A DNA stretch of 64,000 nt. It comes from Hymenobacter arizonensis (GTDB taxonomy: Bacteria > Bacteroidota > Bacteroidia > Cytophagales > Hymenobacteraceae). Shown piece by piece: positions 41,618-52,841 of this stretch. The notes under the pieces are model-generated. The model made no database searches and was not told the DNA's origin. It worked only from the letters and a program-made list of their open reading frames with translations. How positions within the stretch are numbered: position 1 is the stretch's first letter; each line of letters opens with the position of its first letter. The stretch spans positions 837,129 through 901,128 of the forward strand of contig NZ_FOXS01000002.1 of NCBI RefSeq assembly GCF_900115775.1. The letters run 5' to 3'. The position numbers were made by a program, and so were the translations under genes.

Positions 41618-42502
41618 ATGAATCCTCTAATTGTAGTTGCCGGCGCCACCGGCGACTTAGGCGCCCGCATCGTGGTGGCCTTGCTCAACCGCGGCGCAAC
41701 TGTGCGGGCGCTGGTGCGTCCAGAAGCCGACCCGGCCCAAATCAATAGCCTCGCCCAGGCCGGCGCCGATGTGCGCCCCGTCGCCTTCGCCGACCCCGCG
41801 GCCCTGGTCCGGGCATGCGAGGGCGCTAGCTGCGTAGTATCTGCTTTGGCGGGCCTGCGGGAGGTCATCGTAGATGCTCAAACCCAGCTGCTGGCGGCGG
41901 CCGTCGCGGCGGGTGTGCCGCGCTTCATTCCTTCTGACTTTGCCAGCGATTACACGCAGCAGGCCCCCGGCGCAAACCGCAACTTCGACCTGCGGCGTGA
42001 GTTTCAGGCCCACCTCGACCAAGCGCCCATCGCGGCCACGTCCATTCTCAACGGGGCCTTTGCCGAGGTGCTGAGGTACAACATTCCCCTGCTCGACTTC
42101 AAGCAGCAGCAAGTGGGCTATTGGGACGATGCCGATTGGAAAATCGACTTCACCACGAAAGACGATGCCGCCGCCTACACGGCCGCCGCGGCCCTGGACT
42201 CCGCTGCTCCGCGCTTTCTGCGCATCGCCAGCTTTCAACCCAGCCCGCGCGAGCTGGTGGCCCTGGCCGCAACGGCCGAACGGGGCCCGTTGGCGCTGAT
42301 TCGGCTGGGCTCCCGGGCCGAGCTGGCGGCGCAAATCGAGCAGGTGCGCGCCGCCAACCCCGCCGGTGAGCACGAGCTCTACGCCAACTGGCAGCAGATG
42401 CAATACCTGCTGAGCATGTTCAGCGTGCAGAACCAGCCCCTCGACAACGCTCGCTACCCCGACCTCACCTGGACCAGTCCCCTCACATTCTTAACGGCTT
42501 AG
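41618..42502 (+). CDS. NmrA-like / aromatic alcohol reductase-type protein
   Basis: A 294-residue Rossmann-fold protein beginning MNPLIVVAGATGDLGARIV, a standard NmrA/isoflavone-reductase dinucleotide motif (GATGDLG). Other family marks are VSALAGLREVIVDAQ, VPRFIPSDFASDY and the region DFTTKDDAAAYTA. It is an atypical SDR that binds NADP(H), either as a reductase or a redox sensor. The ATG at 41618 fits the family start. It ends 4 bp before the next gene, indicating an operon. Confidence 0.85.
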   Translation: MNPLIVVAGATGDLGARIVVALLNRGATVRALVRPEADPAQINSLAQAGADVRPVAFADPAALVRACEGASCVVSALAGLREVIVDAQTQLLAAAVAAGVPRFIPSDFASDYTQQAPGANRNFDLRREFQAHLDQAPIAATSILNGAFAEVLRYNIPLLDFKQQQVGYWDDADWKIDFTTKDDAAAYTAAAALDSAAPRFLRIASFQPSPRELVALAATAERGPLALIRLGSRAELAAQIEQVRAANPAGEHELYANWQQMQYLLSMFSVQNQPLDNARYPDLTWTSPLTFLTA

Positions 42503-42506
42503 CTGC

Positions 42507-43448
42507 ATGCAATCTTCTCCCTCCGCCTCACTGGGCGCATACTCCGACGAGGAGCTTATTCAGCGCCTGCCCGGTTTCACCAATCACTACGCCACCGTCA
42601 ACGGGGTGCGCCTTCATTACGTGGAGGGCGGCCAAGGACCGGTATTGGTTTGCTTGCCGGGCTGGCCGCAGACCTGGTTTTCCTACCATCCCATTGCCGC
42701 CGAGCTGGCCCGGCACTTCCGCGTCCTAATTGTGGACGTTCGCGGCATGGGCAGCTCCGACAAGCCCGCCGCGGGCTACGATAAAAAGACCATGGCCCGC
42801 GACATCTACGAGTTGCTGCAGCAGCTGGGCATTGCCAAAGCGTCGCTGCTGGGCCACGACATTGGCGGGATGGTGGCTGCCAGCTTTGCCTTCAACCACC
42901 CGGAGGCCACCGAGAAGCTCATTCTGGCCGATGGGGCCCATCCCAGCGAAGGCATGCGGCAGATGTCGCTGCTGCCGGCGCCGGGCGCATTCGCCGAAAA
43001 AATGGACGGCCAGTATCCCTACGCCTGGTGGATGGCCTTTAACCAGGTAAAGGGTTTGCCCGAGCAGCTATTGGCCGGGCGGTTTCAGTACGTGCTGGAT
43101 TACCTGTTCCCGTACGTGATGCTGGACGACAGCTGCATGTCGGCCTTCGACCGCGCACTATACGCGGCCGTGTACAACCAACCCGAGAATATTCGAGCGG
43201 CCAATGCCTGGTACCAGGCTTTCAACCAGGATATTGAAGACGCCAATACATATGGCCGGCTCTCCATGCCGGTCCTCGGCATCGGGAGCTATGTGTCGTA
43301 CGGCTACCTGAAAATGAGCTTGCCGTACATGGCTGAAAACGCGCAGGTAATCGGCATTCTGGACAGTGGGCACTACATGTTCGAAGAGAAGCCGGCTCAG
43401 GTGCTGGAAGCCGTTTTGGGCTTTTTGAATGCGCTCCAACAGGTTTAG
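42507..43448 (+). CDS. Alpha/beta hydrolase with Asp nucleophile (epoxide hydrolase-type)
   Basis: A 313-residue hydrolase. The oxyanion motif is LPGWPQTWFSYH (an HGWP-like variant), the nucleophile elbow is LLGHDIGGMVA with Asp instead of Ser, and the final His is in DSGHYMFEEKP. Asp nucleophiles are typical of epoxide hydrolases and haloalkane dehalogenases, so dihydroxylation of an epoxide or dehalogenation is likely. It is co-transcribed with the NmrA-family gene. The following RAYT element begins just after it. Confidence 0.85.
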   Translation: MQSSPSASLGAYSDEELIQRLPGFTNHYATVNGVRLHYVEGGQGPVLVCLPGWPQTWFSYHPIAAELARHFRVLIVDVRGMGSSDKPAAGYDKKTMARDIYELLQQLGIAKASLLGHDIGGMVAASFAFNHPEATEKLILADGAHPSEGMRQMSLLPAPGAFAEKMDGQYPYAWWMAFNQVKGLPEQLLAGRFQYVLDYLFPYVMLDDSCMSAFDRALYAAVYNQPENIRAANAWYQAFNQDIEDANTYGRLSMPVLGIGSYVSYGYLKMSLPYMAENAQVIGILDSGHYMFEEKPAQVLEAVLGFLNALQQV

Positions 43449-43471
43449 CGGTTGGTTTGGTATAGGTTGAT

Positions 43472-43522
43472 TGATGGCACGGGCCTGTGGCCCGTGCCCG
43501 GTATTCGCGGGCCTCCAGGCCC
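43472..43522. repeat. REP sequence L1, inverted
   Basis: An imperfect hairpin (GGCACGGGCC...GGCCCGTGCC) matching the reverse complement of 43561-43622. Upstream of the RAYT gene. Confidence 0.8.
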
Positions 43523-43560
43523 ACTGTCGCTCGCGTCGTGTGGGGTATCTGGTGCATATT

Positions 43561-43622
43561 GTTCCACGATTGCAGGCCGGAGGCCTGCGCATACTGGGCA
43601 CGGGCCGCAGGCCCGCGCCATC
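43561..43622. repeat. REP sequence L2
   Basis: GTTCCACGATTGCAGGCCGG ... CACGGGCCGCAGGCCCG hairpin, opposite to L1 and 29 bp before the RAYT start. L1 and L2 form an inverted pair like a BIME. Confidence 0.85.
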
Positions 43623-43651
43623 ACAGGCTTATTCTAAGCAAATTTTACCTG

Positions 43652-44182
43652 ATGTCAGAGCGGTACAAGACGTATGAAGGCGGGCTGTTCTTTGTAACGC
43701 TAACGGTAGTGGGCTGGATTGACGTGTTTACCCGGTCCGATTATGCGGAGGTATTTTTGGAAAGTCTGCGGTTTTGCATCCGTCGCAAGGGGCTGCGGGT
43801 GTATGCTTTTTGCATCATGCCCAGTCACGTTCACCTCATTGCCGACGTGGACGATGGCCTGCTGCTGGCCCATGTATTGCGCGATTTAAAGAGCTTTACC
43901 GCCAAGCGGATTTACGAGCTTATTGAAACGCACCCGCAGGAAAGCCGCCGCGAATGGCTACTATACCTGTTAAAGTTCTACGGACGGCCTCACGGCCAGG
44001 CGTTTAAATTCTGGCAGGAAGGCAACCACCCGCTCGACCTAAAATCAGCGGCGTGGATGCGCCAGAAACAGGACTATATCCACCAAAACCCCGTGCAAAG
44101 CCGGTTGGCTGACGAGGCGCACCACTACCCGTTCAGTAGTGCCTTCCCGGATTGTGGCGTGCCTTTGAGCGAATTTCTGTAG
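43652..44182 (+). CDS. REP-associated tyrosine transposase (RAYT)
   Basis: A 176-residue Y1-transposase of the IS200/RAYT superfamily. The metal-binding motif SHVHLI (HxH) lies at about residues 60-65, and the catalytic tyrosine region QDYIHQNPVQSRL is in the C-terminal half. The N-terminus MSERYKTYEGGLFFVTLTVVGW is typical of RAYTs, which are single-copy domesticated transposases that process REP hairpins. REP copies on both sides confirm the assignment. The ATG at 43652 gives the family start; longer in-frame starts run into REP L2. Confidence 0.92.
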   Translation: MSERYKTYEGGLFFVTLTVVGWIDVFTRSDYAEVFLESLRFCIRRKGLRVYAFCIMPSHVHLIADVDDGLLLAHVLRDLKSFTAKRIYELIETHPQESRREWLLYLLKFYGRPHGQAFKFWQEGNHPLDLKSAAWMRQKQDYIHQNPVQSRLADEAHHYPFSSAFPDCGVPLSEFL

Positions 44183-44223
44183 AAATGGTGGGCGCGGGGC
44201 ATCCGGGCCCGTTTGGGTAAGTC

Positions 44224-44285
44224 GTTCCACGAATGCAGGCCGGAGACCTGCGAGTTGTTGGCACGGGCCGCAGGCCCGCGCCATC
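44224..44285. repeat. REP sequence R
   Basis: Same orientation as L2 and about 85 percent identical over 60 bp. It lies 41 bp past the RAYT stop. Confidence 0.85.
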
Positions 44286-44380
44286 GTGAGGGCTACGCCA
44301 CTCCGGGCATCGGCAAGCCGCTGGGGTGAAGGGTTGGAGCGCACTCAATACCTTAGTGGCCTGCTCTTTCATCTGCTGCT

Positions 44381-45844
44381 ATGAACCCCGCCCTAGCTTC
44401 AATCTGCCACTGTTTGAAACACGCCAGGAGCATCTGCCGCGGCCCTTGGCTGCTGCTGTGGCTGGTGGCCACAACCGCCGCGGCCCAAACGGCTCCTCGA
44501 CCGCCCGCCAATCCGCTGAACGAGTACCTCGGCACCTACGAGTACAAGAAACCCTACGGCACGCTGCAGCTCCTGCCCAAAGACAGCCTGCTGCTGGCCA
44601 TAATCGACGAGGCAGCTTACCCCCTGCGTCGGCTGCGGCGCGACGTCTTTCTCAACGCCGGGAGCGACACCATTCCGTTTCGGCGCGATGCGGCTGGGGC
44701 CGTAGCAGGCTTCCTGGAAAGCGGCATTTTCTATAAGCGCCAGTCGGTGGCTACGGCCAAGTCGCCGGCCTCGCTGGTGGCCCGGCGCCTGCCCGATGGC
44801 AGCCACCCGCGCTACGCCTACCAGGCGCCCGCTGCCGCTGGAGATGGCTTGCCTACCGCCACGGCCAACGCCGTGGGCCTGAACCCCGCTCCGCTGCAAG
44901 CCATGGTGCAAGCCGTGGTAGATGAGCGGGAATACCCCGGCGTGCACAGCATACTCGTCTGGCACCGGGGCAAGCTGGTGCTGGAAGAATACTTCTACGG
45001 CCACGACCGCCAGAAGCTCCAGCAGCTGCGCTCGGCCTCGAAAAGCTTCGTGTCGGCGCTGGTGGGGGCGGCCATTCAGCGGCAGGCCATCAAGAGCGAG
45101 CAGGACCAAGTGCTGCCCTACTTCAAGTACCCCGCCTACGCCAATGCCGACCCGCGCAAGCAGGCCTGGACCGTGCAGGACTTCCTCACCATGCGCACCG
45201 GCCTCGACTGCAACGACAACGACGGGGGCAAGTCGGCGGGCAACGAGGAGAAGATGTACCCGCAGCCCGACTGGGTGAAGTTTGTGCTTGACCTGCCCTT
45301 GACCAGCAACCCCGCCACGCAGGGCTCCTACTGCTCGGGCGCAGTGGCCGTGCTAGGCAAAGCCGTAGAAAACGCCACCGGCCAGTCGTTGCCGCAGTTC
45401 GCCGAGGCGAGTTTGTTTAAGCCGCTGGGCATTAAGAACTATAAGTGGAACTATCGCCTCGACAACACCAACCCCACCGTGGCCCAGCTCTACCTCGCCC
45501 CGCGCGACTTCCTCAAGTTCGGCGTGCTCTACCTGCAAAAGGGGCAGTGGCAGGGGAAGCAGGTGCTGCCCGCCGCCTGGGTCGAGAAGTCGTGGGGCAA
45601 GTACAGCCAGCTGGGCAGCAAGCAGTACGGCTACTTCTGGTGGCACCAGCAATTTAAGGTCGGCGGACAAATCGTGGAAGCGCAAATGGCTACCGGCAAC
45701 GGCGGCCAGAAGCTCTACGTGCTGCCGGCCCTCGACGCGGTGGTGGTGTTTACGGGCGGCAACTATAACTCCGACCGCGACACGCCGCCCAATGAGTTGA
45801 TGCCGAAATACGTGCTGCCGGTGTTGCTAGCCGGTAAAAAGTAG
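44381..45844 (+). CDS. Class C beta-lactamase-like serine hydrolase
   Basis: A 487-residue exported enzyme. A signal peptide (GPWLLLWLVATTAAAQ, about residues 22-37) is followed by a small N-terminal domain (about 45-120, possibly DUF3471-like) and a penicillin-binding transpeptidase-like domain: SASK (SxxK), YCSG at the position of the YxN motif, and a late block around KQYGYFWWHQ. Most such proteins are esterases or D-aminopeptidase-like and not true resistance enzymes. It is monocistronic, just past the RAYT element. Confidence 0.85.
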   Translation: MNPALASICHCLKHARSICRGPWLLLWLVATTAAAQTAPRPPANPLNEYLGTYEYKKPYGTLQLLPKDSLLLAIIDEAAYPLRRLRRDVFLNAGSDTIPFRRDAAGAVAGFLESGIFYKRQSVATAKSPASLVARRLPDGSHPRYAYQAPAAAGDGLPTATANAVGLNPAPLQAMVQAVVDEREYPGVHSILVWHRGKLVLEEYFYGHDRQKLQQLRSASKSFVSALVGAAIQRQAIKSEQDQVLPYFKYPAYANADPRKQAWTVQDFLTMRTGLDCNDNDGGKSAGNEEKMYPQPDWVKFVLDLPLTSNPATQGSYCSGAVAVLGKAVENATGQSLPQFAEASLFKPLGIKNYKWNYRLDNTNPTVAQLYLAPRDFLKFGVLYLQKGQWQGKQVLPAAWVEKSWGKYSQLGSKQYGYFWWHQQFKVGGQIVEAQMATGNGGQKLYVLPALDAVVVFTGGNYNSDRDTPPNELMPKYVLPVLLAGKK

Positions 45845-45944
45845 CGGCACGCCCCGTACGAAGGGGTGCGGGCTGACGCAGCGTCTCAAAAGATGCCGGC
45901 AAGCTGCTGTTTCACCAGCAGCTTCCGTCGCAGCTGCAGGCGGA

Positions 45945-48008
<2,064 letters not shown>

Positions 48009-48186
48009 AGTTTGGAAGGGAACGAAAGAGGGTTGAACGCTGCAATCTAAGCCGATGCGGTCGATTGCGGCGCGAACGGCAACAGCTCAAGCTCCGTTGC
48101 CGGCCCCCTTAAGGCCGACGGACTCCGAAGGGTTCCACCCGCAGCTTCCGCTAGCCGCGGTGGGCAGTGCTTCCCCCAGACCCAGG

Positions 48187-49164
48187 CTAGCGGCGCACCA
48201 CCCCAAACCGTTCGCCTCGCACATCCATAATCACCGTGTGCTGGCGGAAGGGCTCGTTGCCCAGCATGCCGCCCATGCCGGAGAAGCGCATCAGCAGGTT
48301 TTGTTTCCAGTCGGTGTTCTCGATGTAGCTGACGGTGCGCAGCGGCAGGGTCACGCCCCCCAGCTGCAAGGCTGCTGCGGTAGGTACGGTGTACGCCGTC
48401 AGGGTTTTGCCCCAGGAGTTGACACCTACCGTGTGGGCAGGAGCACCAGGAATGGCCATGGCTTGCCAATTGGCTTGGTCGGTGAGCAAGGCGAACGCAC
48501 TGCTGCCTGTGTCGAAGAGCAACTGCTTGTCCTCGCCCTGCAGGCCCATGTTCAGCAGCACGCGGCGGTTGGTGAAAGCCAGGGGCACGAAGGTGGCTTG
48601 GCGGGCCAGGTTGGCGGGCACCTGGGCCACTAGGCTGAAGCGACGGTTGGCATAGTCAAGCACCAGGGCCTGGCCGGCCAGCACGTCGGCCCCCAGTGTG
48701 CCGATGACGAACGGCGCAGTGCTGTCGGCGGGTAGCTGGGTGGCGCCTGTGTTTAGCACCTTTAACCAGCGCGCCTGTACCTGGCCCTGGCCTATGGCAA
48801 AGCGGAAGTTGCGGGCGGTATCCAGCTGGGCCGCGCCCACGAAGGGCAGGGCAGGGTAGCGGGCCTGCAGCGCCGCCAGCGGCTTGGCATAAAGCACCGA
48901 GTAGGGGGCGCCCGTGTCGAACTGCAGGTAGCAGGTGCGGGGGCAGCCGGGCAGCTGCACGGGCACCAGCACAGCCGCATGGGGCATGGCGCGGCCGGCA
49001 GCGGTATCGGCCAGCCAGGCGAAGCTGCAGGTGGCGGGCAGCTCCGTCACGACGAGCTGATTGGGGGGCGGCATAAACTGCCGGCGCATGTAGAAATAAC
49101 CGCCAATGCCGCTGGCCACGAGCAGGGCCAGCACGGAAAAAATAACTTTGAACAGGGGCCTCAT
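48187..49164 (-). CDS. Two-lobed aspartyl protease with a membrane anchor
   Basis: A 325-residue protein with an N-terminal membrane segment (KVIFSVLALLVASGIGGYF). Two retropepsin-like motifs occur in one chain: FDTGAPYSVL near residue 85 and FDTGSSAFAL near residue 220. Both have Asp-Thr-Gly, so this could work as a single-chain bilobal aspartic protease. Family members with two lobes are unusual in bacteria. The ATG at 49164 opens MRPLFKVIF; a longer frame adds 38 residues without support. It is probably on the periplasmic side. Confidence 0.75.
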   Translation of the reverse strand: MRPLFKVIFSVLALLVASGIGGYFYMRRQFMPPPNQLVVTELPATCSFAWLADTAAGRAMPHAAVLVPVQLPGCPRTCYLQFDTGAPYSVLYAKPLAALQARYPALPFVGAAQLDTARNFRFAIGQGQVQARWLKVLNTGATQLPADSTAPFVIGTLGADVLAGQALVLDYANRRFSLVAQVPANLARQATFVPLAFTNRRVLLNMGLQGEDKQLLFDTGSSAFALLTDQANWQAMAIPGAPAHTVGVNSWGKTLTAYTVPTAAALQLGGVTLPLRTVSYIENTDWKQNLLMRFSGMGGMLGNEPFRQHTVIMDVRGERFGVVRR

Positions 49165-49302
49165 GGGGATGGGGAGCGGAGTGGTTTGGATAGCCCAAAA
49201 GTATCCGGCCCCTGGCCCGAGGCCCTGCGTCATTGCTACGTCATTTTGCCGCCACTTGAAATAACATCTTGATAGCAAAGGGATTTTGTTTGTCGCTGAC
49301 GC

Positions 49303-49932
49303 CTACAGCCGGAAGCGGTAAACGTCGAGGTTGCCCCGGCGCAGCTGCCGCTGGTAATAGATTACCGTAGCGGCGTTGACGGCGTAGGTAAGCAGCAGCA
49401 CGCCCACGTACAAACCCGGGAGCTTGACGCCAGCGCGGTGCGCCACCTGCTGCGCTAGCACCGCCAGCATAAAGGCAAAGAAGCTGCCCACCTGCCACAG
49501 CACCTGGAAGCCCAACACCCGGCGGCCCAGCGCGGCCACGTGTTCCGTGCTGTGGCGCCGGGCGCGCCAGAGCCGCCACGGCACCACCAGGTTGAGGAAG
49601 GGCAGGACCAAAAAGCTGAGCGCGCTCAGGTTGAGGAGCTGCAGAAACTCGGGGTCGTGGCGCAGGGCGGGGGCCGCGGCTGGGGGCGGTGCTGCAGCTG
49701 CTGGCGCCGGTAGTACGGCCGCACTGTCTTCGGGCTCGGGCTCGTGGCGCAGGGCCTCGAGGGGTACGTTGAGGGCGGCGGCTAGGGCCTGCACGGTGTG
49801 GCCGCGCGGCACGGTTTCGCCCTGCTCCACCCGCTGAATGGTGCGCAGGCTCACGCCCGATTGTTCGGCTAATACTTCTTGCGACAAACCCTTGCTTTTG
49901 CGCAGGGCCGAAATGCGGGCAGCGGAAAACAT
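49303..49932 (-). CDS. XRE-family regulator with a membrane domain
   Basis: A 209-residue protein. An N-terminal helix-turn-helix (about residues 5-60; LRKSKGLSQEVLAEQSGVSLRTIQRVEQGETVPR) is followed by an Ala/Pro-rich linker and three or four hydrophobic segments (about 95-200). This is a DNA-binding domain fused to a DUF4870-like membrane part, used in membrane-linked regulators. The target and signal are unknown. Confidence 0.85.
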   Translation of the reverse strand: MFSAARISALRKSKGLSQEVLAEQSGVSLRTIQRVEQGETVPRGHTVQALAAALNVPLEALRHEPEPEDSAAVLPAPAAAAPPPAAAPALRHDPEFLQLLNLSALSFLVLPFLNLVVPWRLWRARRHSTEHVAALGRRVLGFQVLWQVGSFFAFMLAVLAQQVAHRAGVKLPGLYVGVLLLTYAVNAATVIYYQRQLRRGNLDVYRFRL

Positions 49933-50098
49933 GAACCGGAATCAGAGAGGTAGCACCAGGCCCTAAAGGTAGAGGGCGCTGGTTGCTGCCTGCGCGGCGA
50001 GCCTTCTGCTTTACCTGAGCTTTGAGCTCGGCCAGGGGCACGGGTAGAAGCGTGGCGACTACATTTGATTTTCCCACCATTCTTTACTGTTTCGCAAC

Positions 50099-50410
50099 AT
50101 GATGAGATTCCTTCTGAGCATCGTTTTCGTGGTGATGGTTTCGGTGGCGGCGTGGGCGGGGCCGCCGAGCCTGGTGCTGGTGCAGTACCGCGCATTCCCT
50201 CACAGCATCAAGCTCACGCGCGGGGCCGGCAAAACGCAGACTATCAAGCCCAGTCCTGCGGCGGCCAACAACAAGAATGCGGAGTTTGAACAGCTGCACG
50301 CCGTGCTGACGGGACTTTACCAGGAAGGCTATGCTCTGCAGAGCACCTCGGTGCTGGGCTCCGCCGACCGCGCAACCGAGGTGGTGACCTACGTGCTGGT
50401 GAAACCCTGA
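50099..50410 (+). CDS. Small exported protein of unknown function
   Basis: A 103-residue protein with a signal peptide (MRFLLSIVFVVMVSVAAWA). The mature part is short and mixed alpha/beta (LVLVQYRAFPHSIKLTRG...LTGLYQEGYALQSTSVLG), faintly like DUF4177-type small proteins (inference). Two start codons are in tandem at 50099 and 50102. Its function is unknown. Confidence 0.6.
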   Translation: MMRFLLSIVFVVMVSVAAWAGPPSLVLVQYRAFPHSIKLTRGAGKTQTIKPSPAAANNKNAEFEQLHAVLTGLYQEGYALQSTSVLGSADRATEVVTYVLVKP

Positions 50411-50569
50411 CCAACGCCCGCGCCCCCGCCCGGCAGGTGCTGCCAGGGCAGGGGAGTGCGCCGCCACGGGGGCGGGCGAACCGAATGACTGCCAAACGGT
50501 ACCGACGGTAGGGCGTATAAGGCAGGGGCCGTGCGGTGCAACGGCCTTCCACCCTATACTGGCACGTTA

Positions 50570-51100
50570 ATGTTTGAGCAAGTCGACTGGCGCACCGTTT
50601 TTGTTCCCACCACGCCCTTGCTCGAGATTGTGGTGCGGGGCACGCTGATTTACCTGGGCATTTTCCTGCTGATGCGGGTGGTGCTGAAGCGCGAGTCCGG
50701 CACGTTGGGCATGACCGACATGCTTTTTGTGGTGATGGTGGCCGATGCCGCCCAGAACGGCATGGCCGGCGAGTACCGCTCCGTCACGGAAGGCATTATC
50801 CTGGTGTGCACCATCATCTTCTGGAGCTACGCCCTGAACTGGCTGGGCTTCCATTTCCCGTTTTTCGACAAGCTGATTAAGCCCGGCAAGCTGCTGCTCA
50901 TCAAAGACGGCCGCATGATGAAGGACAACATGCGCAAGGAGCTCATCACGCGCCAGGAGCTGATGAGCGAGGTGCGCTCCAACGGCCTCACCGACATCGA
51001 CACCATTAAGGAAGCCTACATGGAGCCCTCGGGGCGCGTCAGCATCATCTGCAAAAAAGAAGAGCAGAACCCGCCTGACGAAGACTCGCCTGTGCTCTAG
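50570..51100 (+). CDS. DUF421/YetF family membrane protein
   Basis: A 176-residue protein with three N-terminal membrane segments (about residues 17-37, 48-68 and 77-95) and a C-terminal soluble domain of the YetF type: KPGKLLLIKDGRMMKDNMRKELITRQELMSEVRSNGLTDIDTIKEAYMEPSG. The C-terminal acidic tail is typical. Function not established; the family is linked to spore or envelope stress. The ATG at 50570 is used; an upstream start at 50531 adds 13 unsupported residues. Confidence 0.85.
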   Translation: MFEQVDWRTVFVPTTPLLEIVVRGTLIYLGIFLLMRVVLKRESGTLGMTDMLFVVMVADAAQNGMAGEYRSVTEGIILVCTIIFWSYALNWLGFHFPFFDKLIKPGKLLLIKDGRMMKDNMRKELITRQELMSEVRSNGLTDIDTIKEAYMEPSGRVSIICKKEEQNPPDEDSPVL

Positions 51101-51136
51101 CGCCGGCACCGGGGCTTGGCGAAACCAGCTCCGTGC

Positions 51137-51556
51137 TTAGTGCCCGACGGGCACGGAGGCAATGTTGTTGAGCCATTCGTAGGCCGCCGACAGCTCGTCG
51201 AAAATGGCCACCTGCGGGTTACGGTCGCTGAAAACCGTCATAAGGTCGATGTTGGTGCGGGCGCCCAGCAGGGGGCTGTGCACCCAGGCCACGTATGCGA
51301 TGCCGGCCTGGGCGGCCACGGGCAGGTATTCGTGGGCTATCCACTTGGCCAGCTCCCAGTTGCTGGTCGTTACGTGGGTGTTATCATTCAGAGCCTTGTG
51401 GGCGCCGGTTTGCACAATAAGCTCGGTGACCTGCGCGCAGGCGGCCTGCACGGTCCGTAGCTGCTGGGGGCCCTTCCAGTCCAAGTACAGCCAGGCATGC
51501 GCTGCATCGTAATGCACGTCAAGAACTTCAGAGGCCAGCAAAAGCACAAGAGACAT
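51137..51556 (-). CDS. Hypothetical protein, STAS/SpoIIAA-like
   Basis: A 139-residue soluble protein with alternating strand and helix (VLDVHYDAAHAWLYLDW, ALNDNTHVTTSNWE, VAIFDELSAAYEWLN). The general pattern, including the ending F-x-(D/E)-x-x-x-A-x-x-W-L, is shared with the hypothetical genes at 22794-23210 and 58719-59147. An N-terminal extension to 51676 with a hydrophobic run is possible but uses a TTG start. Function unknown. Confidence 0.6.
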   Translation of the reverse strand: MSLVLLLASEVLDVHYDAAHAWLYLDWKGPQQLRTVQAACAQVTELIVQTGAHKALNDNTHVTTSNWELAKWIAHEYLPVAAQAGIAYVAWVHSPLLGARTNIDLMTVFSDRNPQVAIFDELSAAYEWLNNIASVPVGH

Positions 51557-51726
51557 CAGCAAGACCGACGGGTAGAGGTTGTATGTAAGGGAGATAGTAA
51601 GTAAATATAACCCTTTCCGGCCGTTACCCGACTGTCTGGCCTTTATAAAAGAAAACCCAACCTCGGCCGTGTGCAATTAAGCAGCTCGGCCGGGGCTGGG
51701 TTAGCGTAAAAAGCAGCGCATTGGGC

Positions 51727-52596
51727 CTAGCCCAGGCCCAGCTTATGCTTGGCTTTGGCCACGAGGCCGCCGCTGGTCATCTGCTCAGTTTGGGCGTGGC
51801 CGCGCGGGTCAGGGGCGGCCAGCTTGGGCTCGCCGCCCAGGGGCTCAGCCCGGCGGATGTGAAACTCGCCTTTGCCGTCCATAGAGGGGCCCTCGGTCCA
51901 GCGGCCCAGGGGCGTGCCGTCGCCGCGAATGTTGGTGGTCACGAAGGCGTAGTTGAAGTCTTTCACTTCCTGGCTCTGCGGGAAGCTGTTGGGGATGGGG
52001 TGGCAGTCGAGGCCGCCCAGCTCTTCGAGCACGGCCAGCCACTGGTTTTGGTGCATGGTGTCGCGGGCAATGAGGAAGGCGAGCATGTCCTTCATGCCGG
52101 GGTCGTCGGTGGCTTCCCAGAGGCGGGTGGCCAGCACGCGGCCGGTGCTTTCGGCCATCACGTTGGCGTACATGTCGGCGGCGATGTTGCCGCTGCCCAC
52201 TACCCAGGAGCCGTTGAAGGGCACGCCGTTGGCGTCAACGGCCATAGCGGCGAGGCCAGAGGAGAGCACGTGGCGCGGGTCCATGCCGCCCATCACGGCG
52301 CCAATCATTTTGTCTTTGCTCATCTCTTCTTTGAGGCTCATGGGCGCACCTTCGAGGTTGAGGGCGACGGCAGTGGCCAGCATTTCGATGTGGGCCATTT
52401 CCTCGGTGCCGGTTTCGAGCAGCATGTCGCGGTACTTCACCGGGCCGCGCTGGCCCCAGGCCTGAAACATGTACTGTAGACACACGCGAATTTCGCCTTC
52501 GATGCCGCCAATGGCCTGTTGCAGCATGCGGGCAAATACGGGATTGGGCTTGGTGACCCGGACCTTGTACTGGAGTTCTTTATCGTGATAGAACAT
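51727..52596 (-). CDS. Manganese catalase
   Basis: A 289-residue non-haem catalase that breaks down hydrogen peroxide at a dimanganese site. The ligands match the family: Glu35 (GIEGEIRV), Glu66 and His69 (EEMAHIE), then Glu149 and His182, one residue off the reference numbering. The C-terminal tail has the usual Gly/Lys-rich ending. It is a single gene in a strictly aerobic organism's detoxification set. Confidence 0.95.
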   Translation of the reverse strand: MFYHDKELQYKVRVTKPNPVFARMLQQAIGGIEGEIRVCLQYMFQAWGQRGPVKYRDMLLETGTEEMAHIEMLATAVALNLEGAPMSLKEEMSKDKMIGAVMGGMDPRHVLSSGLAAMAVDANGVPFNGSWVVGSGNIAADMYANVMAESTGRVLATRLWEATDDPGMKDMLAFLIARDTMHQNQWLAVLEELGGLDCHPIPNSFPQSQEVKDFNYAFVTTNIRGDGTPLGRWTEGPSMDGKGEFHIRRAEPLGGEPKLAAPDPRGHAQTEQMTSGGLVAKAKHKLGLG

Positions 52597-52841
52597 GGAT
52601 GGAAAGGAAGTGTGAAAAAGTGTTGGCCGCTGGCAATGCGCTACGGTCCAATGATGTACGTCCGAATAAAAACTTACTCCGAAGGAAAAACACGTAATTT
52701 TTACTGAAATGTGCGAGCAGCATTTTCGGTATTAACACGCAGAATAGGGCCGAGCGGGCTGGTTGGCTCGCGCTTGCGAGGCCTGACCGTAGCTTCGCTT
52801 TGCTGCCCGACTTCGGCGGCTCGTTGCCGTATACCTGCCCT

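Noticed and set aside
44381..45844. A true beta-lactamase resistance gene
   Set aside because: The SxxK and YxN-like motifs are shared with esterases and D-aminopeptidases. No resistance context or AmpR-type regulator is seen.
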